Below are positions 59,126 to 64,000 of a stretch of DNA of 64,000 bases, in pieces. The DNA is from 55-13 sp964501275. Its GTDB lineage: Bacteria > Armatimonadota > Fimbriimonadia > Fimbriimonadales > Fimbriimonadaceae. A program made the position numbers and the translations under genes. The notes under the pieces are model-generated. The model was given only the letters and a program-made list of their open reading frames with translations, had not been told where the DNA came from and ran no database searches. The stretch covers positions 1-64,000 of the forward strand of contig CAZCSP010000003.1 in NCBI GenBank assembly GCA_964501275.1. Reading direction: 5' to 3'. Position 1 is the first letter of the stretch. Every line of letters begins with the position of its first letter.

Positions 59126-59802
59126 CCTTCGCCTCCCGACCGCCTCAGGGTGTATCCAAAGCCATGCACGGTGTGGATTAGTTTACGGTCTGGATCGGCG
59201 TCTACCTTCCTGCGGAGCGAGGTGACGTGGAAATTGACCGTGTTGTCCAGGCTTTCCTCATTGTTCCAAACGTCCTCCAGGATGACTTCCCGGGTGAGGA
59301 TGCGGCCTTCGTTGCGGGCGAGGGCGACCAGCAGGCTGTATTCGCGAGGGGTGAGTCGGATTGGCTTGCCGCCCCGCTCGACCGTTTTGGCGTGGGTGTC
59401 GATGATGAGGTCCTCGATTTCGATCTTGCCCGTGCGGTGAACGGCGTCGCGTCTCAAAAGGGCACGGACCCTTGCCGTGAGCTCCCGGACGTCGAACGGC
59501 TTGGGCAGGTAGTCGTCCGCCCCGCCCTCTAGGCCTTTCACCCGGTCTTCGATGGAGTCTCGGGCTGTGAGCATCAGGATCGGCGTGGTGATTCCAGCCT
59601 GCCGAATCTCGTCGCACACCTCCCAGCCGTCCATTCGGGGGAGCATCACGTCCAGAATCACCAGGCCATAGCTCCGGCTCAAAGCCTCATCCAGCCCATC
59701 CTCCCCATTGCCCGCGACATGCACATCCAGCCGCTCCTTCTCCAAAGCCGCCGCAATCTGGCGGGCAATCTCCCTATCGTCTTCTACAAGCAATGCCCGC
59801 AT
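59122..59802 (-). CDS. OmpR-family response regulator
   Basis: 226 residues from the ATG at 59802 (GGAGG upstream); the longer frame to 59973 is not supported. Receiver phospho-acceptor D51 is in VILDVMLPRMDGW, with the acidic pair VEDD and Lys in YLPKPFDV. The winged-helix DNA-binding domain contains RLTPREYSLLVALARNEGRI and VTSLRRKVDADPDRKLIHTV. It works with the histidine kinase that starts as its stop codon is read, so the two are tightly coupled. Target genes probably include the Spy-like protein downstream. Confidence 0.95.
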   Translation of the reverse strand: MRALLVEDDREIARQIAAALEKERLDVHVAGNGEDGLDEALSRSYGLVILDVMLPRMDGWEVCDEIRQAGITTPILMLTARDSIEDRVKGLEGGADDYLPKPFDVRELTARVRALLRRDAVHRTGKIEIEDLIIDTHAKTVERGGKPIRLTPREYSLLVALARNEGRILTREVILEDVWNNEESLDNTVNFHVTSLRRKVDADPDRKLIHTVHGFGYTLRRSGGEG

Positions 59803-60193
59803 GGCTTGCCTCCATGATACGCGGCGTTTGTGAGGAAGTTGTGAGTGTTTTTTTGTCCAAGTATTTGTCTCAAGGCTTGTCCTGTCTTGTCGGTTGCCTG
59901 CCTCAGGGTGCGCTTTCCTCAAGTCATCGCCGTCAACCGATCGCAACCCTGAGGCTACGAATTCACGGCCCAAGCCTCAGGGCTGTAGTTGGTGGTGGGC
60001 CAAACTGCCGCCACGCGCGCCCTGAGGCAGACCAAAACCCTGAGGCCGGCAAAGTTGTTCGACCGAGACATTCCGAAAGCGAAGGTAGTCACCTATAGCC
60101 TCTCCATCAGGAGCCATGATGTCCTAGTCTGTGTCCCCCAACTTTGTCCGCATTCTTGTCCCAGTTTTTGTCCTAACCGGTCAGAGGGCTAAA
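59803..60193. other. Gene-free stretch with five CCCTGAGGC/GCCTCAGGG words
   Basis: No gene is supported between the response regulator and the fused transporter. The 9-base word occurs five times in alternating orientation: GCCTCAGGG at 59900 and 59974, CCCTGAGGC at 59947, 60020 and 60038. Spacings are not helical. The region must hold the divergent promoters, but I see no convincing -35/-10 pair. Confidence 0.6.
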
Positions 60194-62617
60194 ATGGGGG
60201 CGATGCGACGCGTCTTTTTTACCGCTCTCTTGCTGGTCGCATCGGTGCTTGCGCTCCCCCAGGAAATCCAGATCCGTATGATGGCGGGTGGGGGGTATGG
60301 GATCCCGCCCAAGGAGGCGACCGCTACCACCACCCAGGTTCGACGTGCGGTCTTCGAGGAGTTCCATCGTCAGAATCCCGGAGTCCGAGTTGTCAATGCG
60401 GGTGGGCTCACCCTTGCTGACGGGAGTCAGGCCGACAACATGTTCCTGATGTCCATGGCGGGGGACAAGGCGCCCGACCTCTTTTACGTCAACTTCCGCC
60501 AGTACTACACCTTCTTGGAGCAAGGCTTTGCCCGACCCCTCGACGACTTGCTAGAAAGAGACAAGGGCGTCATGGAGCGGGTTAATCCGACGGTCAAAAA
60601 GGTTCTTACCAGCTACGACGGCAAAATCTACGCGGTCCCCTTCTTCCAGGTCGCGGTTGCCCTTTACTACCGCAAAGACCACTTCTTGGAAGCAGGGCTC
60701 GATCCCGCCAAGCCTCCCAAGAATTGGGATGAGTTCTACGCCTATGCCCAGAGGCTGAGCCAGGTTCAAAAAGGGCGGTTTGGGTTCATCTTCTCCTCGC
60801 CTCCCGGCTACCACTGGCAGAACTTCCTCTATCAGGCGGGCGGAGAGGTGGTTGCCCCCACTGAATCCGGCGTTTGGCAGTCCCGGATTTTCTCGAAAGA
60901 GGCGGATGTGGCGGTTCAGTTTTTTCGGAAGTTGGTCGTCGAGAAGTGGAAGAACGACAAAGGGGAGATGGTTGGCCCGGCGGCTTCCATCACCACCAAG
61001 TTTGCCGACGACGTTCGCATGGGGAACACCTCCATGTGGCTCGCCTACACCAACGATGTTGTCCTGCAGAACAACGGCGATCTCTCGCCCTCGCTGATCG
61101 GGGTCAGCGCCCTTCCTGCCGGCCCGGCCGGAACCAGCAACGAGATCAATGCCGGGATGTGGGCCATCAATTCGCAGGTGAAGGACCCCAAGAAGCTGGA
61201 GGCCTGCTGGAAGTTCATCAAGTTCTTTGCCGGAGACGAGGCCGCCCGGATCAACACCGAGAAGATGGTGGAACTCGGTATGGGCAATCTGGTGAATCCA
61301 ACGTGGCTGAAGAAGTTTGGCTATGAGGAGTATCTGGCGGACGTCGATCCCAGCTACGTCAAGGCGAACGAGGAGCTGTTTCAAACTGGCCACCCCGAGC
61401 CTTATGGCAAGAACTGCCAACAGATCTACTCCGTCCTGGACCAGGCCTTGGAGACGGCCCGACTTTATCCCGAAGCGGATGTAAGTGCCATCCTGAAGAG
61501 TTGCGAAGAGGATATGAACCAGAAGCTCTTGGGCTATGTCCCGCCCGAGGTTCTAGCCAAGCAGAGGGTTTGGGCGTTTGGCATTTTGGTGGTCCTGGTG
61601 CTGGGCGCGACCACTTGGGCGACCTTTGCGATCCGGAAAGCGATTCGCAACCAGCAGGTGGTAGATGAGCGCATCGTCGCTGGTTCCAAGCGGTCGCGCA
61701 TCTACACCTTCATGGGCATCTGCCTCGCCCCAGCCGCCCTCAGCATCCTGGTGTGGGCCTACTATCCGCTTGCCCGAGGCCTGACCATCGCCTTTCAAGA
61801 CTACAAGATCACCCAGGGAGCAACGTGGGTGGGATTGGACAACTTCATTGGCGTCTTCACCCAGCCGGTCTTCTACCAGTCGCTCTACAACAGCTTCCTC
61901 TACGTCTTCCTGCTCATCCTCATCGGCTTCTTCCTCCCGATCTTCCTGGCCCTCGCCCTCAACGAAATCCCGCGCGGCAAGGTCTTCTTCCGTACCGTCT
62001 TCTACCTCCCCGCGATGACCTCTTCCATCGTCATCGCGTTCCTCTGGAAGCAGTTCTATGACAAGACCGACCAGGGGCTGTTGAACGTGATCTTCGGTCC
62101 GATCATCGACCATGTCATCAATCCCGTGCGCGGTTGGTTTGGCGGAGACCCGTGGCCTTTGGCAAACGACTGGCTGGGCAATCCTTCGCTTGCGATCTTC
62201 GCGGTGGTTATTCCGGGGGTCTGGGCGGGAGCGGGGCCGGGGTCGATTCTGTACTTGGCGGCGCTCAAGAACATCAGCGAGGAGCGGTATGAAGCCGCCG
62301 ACCTGGATGGGGCGAACTGGATTCAGAAGATCGTCTACATCACGCTTCCCGGTCTGAAACCGCTCATCCTCATCAACCTGCTCGGGGTCTTTGTCGCCGG
62401 GTTCAAGGCGATGGAGAACATCTTCGTCCTCACCCAAGGCGGCCCCCTCAACTCCACCCGAACCATCGGCCTGGAGGTCTGGCAGAACGCGTTTATGTAT
62501 CTGAAGTTTGGCTACGCGACGGCGGCCGCATGGGTCATGGGCGCGATCCTAATCGGGTTCACGTTGATCCAGATTCGGTCGTTGCTGAAGATGCGGTTTA
62601 CCACGGCGAAGATGTAG
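60194..62617 (+). CDS. Sugar-binding protein fused to a MalF-type permease
   Basis: 807 residues from the ATG at 60194 (AGAGGG upstream). A signal peptide leads into a family 1 solute-binding domain (residues about 21-455; DLFYVNFRQYYTFLEQG, KIYAVPFFQVAVALYYRK). A membrane segment at about 457-478 and a linker precede a complete MalF-type permease (about 505-807), with the EAA loop YEAADLDGANWIQKI at about 699 and LPGLKPLILINLLG. Binding protein and permease are normally separate. A MalG partner and an ATPase are not adjacent; the unusual MalG at 8460-10067 is a candidate. Confidence 0.92.
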   Translation: MGAMRRVFFTALLLVASVLALPQEIQIRMMAGGGYGIPPKEATATTTQVRRAVFEEFHRQNPGVRVVNAGGLTLADGSQADNMFLMSMAGDKAPDLFYVNFRQYYTFLEQGFARPLDDLLERDKGVMERVNPTVKKVLTSYDGKIYAVPFFQVAVALYYRKDHFLEAGLDPAKPPKNWDEFYAYAQRLSQVQKGRFGFIFSSPPGYHWQNFLYQAGGEVVAPTESGVWQSRIFSKEADVAVQFFRKLVVEKWKNDKGEMVGPAASITTKFADDVRMGNTSMWLAYTNDVVLQNNGDLSPSLIGVSALPAGPAGTSNEINAGMWAINSQVKDPKKLEACWKFIKFFAGDEAARINTEKMVELGMGNLVNPTWLKKFGYEEYLADVDPSYVKANEELFQTGHPEPYGKNCQQIYSVLDQALETARLYPEADVSAILKSCEEDMNQKLLGYVPPEVLAKQRVWAFGILVVLVLGATTWATFAIRKAIRNQQVVDERIVAGSKRSRIYTFMGICLAPAALSILVWAYYPLARGLTIAFQDYKITQGATWVGLDNFIGVFTQPVFYQSLYNSFLYVFLLILIGFFLPIFLALALNEIPRGKVFFRTVFYLPAMTSSIVIAFLWKQFYDKTDQGLLNVIFGPIIDHVINPVRGWFGGDPWPLANDWLGNPSLAIFAVVIPGVWAGAGPGSILYLAALKNISEERYEAADLDGANWIQKIVYITLPGLKPLILINLLGVFVAGFKAMENIFVLTQGGPLNSTRTIGLEVWQNAFMYLKFGYATAAAWVMGAILIGFTLIQIRSLLKMRFTTAKM

Positions 62618-62626
62618 CGAGGTGGG

Positions 62627-62697
62627 GTGTGGCTTGTGGAATGTGTCTTGTCGTCTGACAGTTCACATTCCACAGGCCATATCCCACAAGCCACACG
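62627..62697. repeat. Dispersed repeat family B, copy 2
   Basis: GTGTGGCTTGTGGAATGTG near the left end, with TCACATTCCACAGGCC and CCCACAAGCCACAC to the right, form a near-inverted repeat that shares its wording with 56662-56741. It lies 10 bases past the stop of the fusion gene and may end its transcript. Confidence 0.7.
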
Positions 62698-62852
62698 CAA
62701 AGGGTCCCGGACGGCCTGAGCCATCGGCCCGACCCTCCGATAATCCTCGTGGGCAATTGGGCCTTTCGGGTGGCTTTGACAAAACCTTGGAACCCCAAGC
62801 GCGTTTAGTCCTGTAGTGGTTGGCAAGACAACCCAAGACGGGGAAAAATGAA

Positions 62853-63074
62853 ATGAGGATCTTCGATTACGAGGGGCAGAAAGATTTAACGGACGTGGCG
62901 ATTTCACTGAGTCGCGACGAGGCCGCGGACCTGCTCATGACGCTGGAGCGCCTCGTAAAGCAGCCGAACCTCAGCAAGGTCTATCTGAGCCAGATCAAGG
63001 GCAATGTGATCGAGCGAGAGATTGCCGTCACGTTGGACTCCAAGGCCCAGCCCGCGCTCGCCAAGTCGGCATAA
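62853..63074 (+). CDS. Small conserved-looking cytoplasmic protein
   Basis: 73 residues from the ATG at 62853, beginning MRIFDYEGQKDLTDVAISLS; the frame extends 11 codons further upstream to 62820 without support. The body looks like an alpha/beta fold with DEAADLLMTLERLVKQPNLS and VIEREIAVTLD. Function unknown. A tiny ATG-AAA-TGA frame (62848-62856) overlaps its start. Confidence 0.6.
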   Translation: MRIFDYEGQKDLTDVAISLSRDEAADLLMTLERLVKQPNLSKVYLSQIKGNVIEREIAVTLDSKAQPALAKSA

Positions 63075-63084
63075 GTTCCACTTC

Positions 63085-64000
63085 CTAGTCCCTTACCGCG
63101 AAGGTGTCATCAGGCAGGAAGCTGGTGGAGGTGATCGCCAAGCCGAACTCTTCGTCGCTCTTGGCTCCCAACATTCTCTTGCACTCGGCCATCCCGGCTT
63201 GATCTCTTAGGGTGGTGTAGGCCGCGAGGCTTGAGTCCACCAACATCGACGCCGAGGGGCGGTCCTTTTGCCGAAAGTAGACCGTCGCAACTTGCAATTG
63301 AGTGCGAGCGATCCAGCGAGGATGGGCTTGGTTTTGCCAATGCGCCAGACATTCCTGGAGGGCGGCCATGGCTTCCGGATACAATCCTTGATCTCGCCAG
63401 ACAAGCGCTCTGCGAGCTTGGATGTCTCGGTGCAGATCGGCTTCGTCCATCCCCTTCATTTCCTGCTCAGCCATTTCATACCACTTAAGGGCTTCGCCAA
63501 GGTCCCCCTGGTAGTGGGATACGGTGCCGAGCCCTCGGCAAGCTTGGACAATGTGGATCACATCACTGTATTTGCGACTGTCCTTCAAGCAATCGCGGAA
63601 GTACAGTTCCGCCTGTTCATAGTTGTGAAGTGCGGTCTCTATCTCGCCGAGGGCGTTCCAAATCACCGGACGCGCAACTTCTGCGCCAAGTTCGTTCTTG
63701 AAGATTAGGGCTTTTTCGTATTGGAGCTTGGCGGTTTCATAGTCTCCGTTTGCGGCCGCAAGATCGCCGGCAAGCATAAGGGTTTCGCTAAGGGCCAGCG
63801 CATCGCTGTTTAGACGCGCGATTTCGATTGCCTTGGCAAGGCGCGACCTCGCGTGAAGGTAATCCGCTTGACGATAGGCTTGGATGACCGACTTTACTTC
63901 CGCAAGGTATCTACCTTCCCAATCCCGCCCCATATTGGTTCGGGGGCCAAGCAAGTGGAACCCGGAAATTAGGAGGGCGGCTGAGCCAGCCAAGGCGCTG
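63085..64000 (-). CDS. TPR protein (5'-partial)
   Basis: At least 304 residues; the reading frame is open to the right edge of the window, so the start is probably beyond it. The N-terminal visible part (SAALLISGFHLLGP) looks like the end of a signal or anchor. Residues about 30-270 form tetratricopeptide-like helix pairs (AYRQADYLHARSRLAKAIEI, GDYETAKLQYEKALIFKNEL, LGEALKWYEMAEQEMKGMDE). TPR domains bind partner proteins; the partner is unknown. It is convergent with the small gene at 62853-63074. Confidence 0.8.
   Translation of the reverse strand, partial: SALAGSAALLISGFHLLGPRTNMGRDWEGRYLAEVKSVIQAYRQADYLHARSRLAKAIEIARLNSDALALSETLMLAGDLAAANGDYETAKLQYEKALIFKNELGAEVARPVIWNALGEIETALHNYEQAELYFRDCLKDSRKYSDVIHIVQACRGLGTVSHYQGDLGEALKWYEMAEQEMKGMDEADLHRDIQARRALVWRDQGLYPEAMAALQECLAHWQNQAHPRWIARTQLQVATVYFRQKDRPSASMLVDSSLAAYTTLRDQAGMAECKRMLGAKSDEEFGLAITSTSFLPDDTFAVRD

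Noticed and set aside
61553..62437. 294-residue open frame on the minus strand opposite the transporter fusion
   Set aside because: Highly charged Asp/Glu/Arg-rich translation typical of antisense to membrane-protein codons; the plus-strand permease has full family motifs.
62776..62817. Candidate promoter TTGACA with GTTTAG downstream
   Set aside because: TTGACA at 62776-62781 is perfect but the nearest -10-like word is about 22 bases away, too far for sigma-70.

Overview
The window is a gene-dense bacterial chromosome segment of about 57-60% GC (estimated by eye). It has no rRNA, no CRISPR array, no integrase or transposase, and one tRNA. The cell is diderm with lipid A: BamA, two Skp/OmpH chaperones, LpxD and LpxC lie in one operon. 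The same segment carries genes best known from Gram-positives: a close relative of Bacillus sigma-H, RNase Y, a YmdB-type phosphoesterase, and a split ComEC. That mix, with menaquinone and carotenoid genes and many Gly/Pro-rich exported proteins, suggests Armatimonadota (Fimbriimonas-like). The assignment is an inference from gene content.

Layout. 0-8.1 kb: a secreted-protein start, a small exported protein and serS, then the minus-strand envelope operon bamA-skp-skp-lipoprotein-lpxD-lpxC. 8.4-16.2 kb: a MalG-type permease with a very large periplasmic insert, an S9 peptidase, rpoN, hisG, a small exported protein and tRNA-Arg(TCT). 16.2-19.95 kb: an unusual regulatory operon made of a LuxR-type regulator with a degenerate receiver, a pseudo-cyclase/NTPase/TPR protein and a small exported Ig-like protein. 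20-25 kb: two related metallophosphoesterases, an ORF6N protein, a fused homocysteine methyltransferase/MTHFR and a matrixin-type protease. 25-32 kb: a Gfo/Idh/MocA oxidoreductase, an AlkZ-like glycosylase, menG, a polyprenyl synthase, a D-aminopeptidase, an SNase-like protein, a DUF2156 acyltransferase and a phytoene/squalene synthase. 33-39 kb: DUF58 and RDD proteins, a possible replication-origin region, then recF-dciA-comEC(N)-comEC(C). 39-45 kb: valS, an orphan ABC ATPase, cdsA overlapping a second atypical LuxR regulator, and sigH. 45-53 kb: a PKD protein, ymdB, and a DNA-repair/RNA-decay block (recA-recX-rny and ada/alkA-ogt). 53-64 kb: a repeat-bearing lipoprotein, a second S9 peptidase, a two-component system with a Spy/CpxP-like protein, a solute-binding-protein/permease fusion, and a TPR protein running off the window.

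How the genes work together. Envelope assembly (BamA, Skp, Lpx, CdsA), isoprenoids and quinones (MenG, polyprenyl synthase, CrtB-like), and genome maintenance (RecF, DciA, ComEC, RecA, RecX, Ada/AlkA, Ogt, AlkZ-like) dominate. Regulation is rich: sigma-54, sigma-H, two receiver-dead LuxR regulators, a STAND-type NTPase and a two-component system. The intergenic spaces hold several families of palindromic dispersed repeats, which are among the most distinctive features here. The best candidates for something new are the pseudo-cyclase NTPase operon at 16.2-19.95 kb, the binding-protein/permease fusion with its possible distant MalG partner, and the repeat families.
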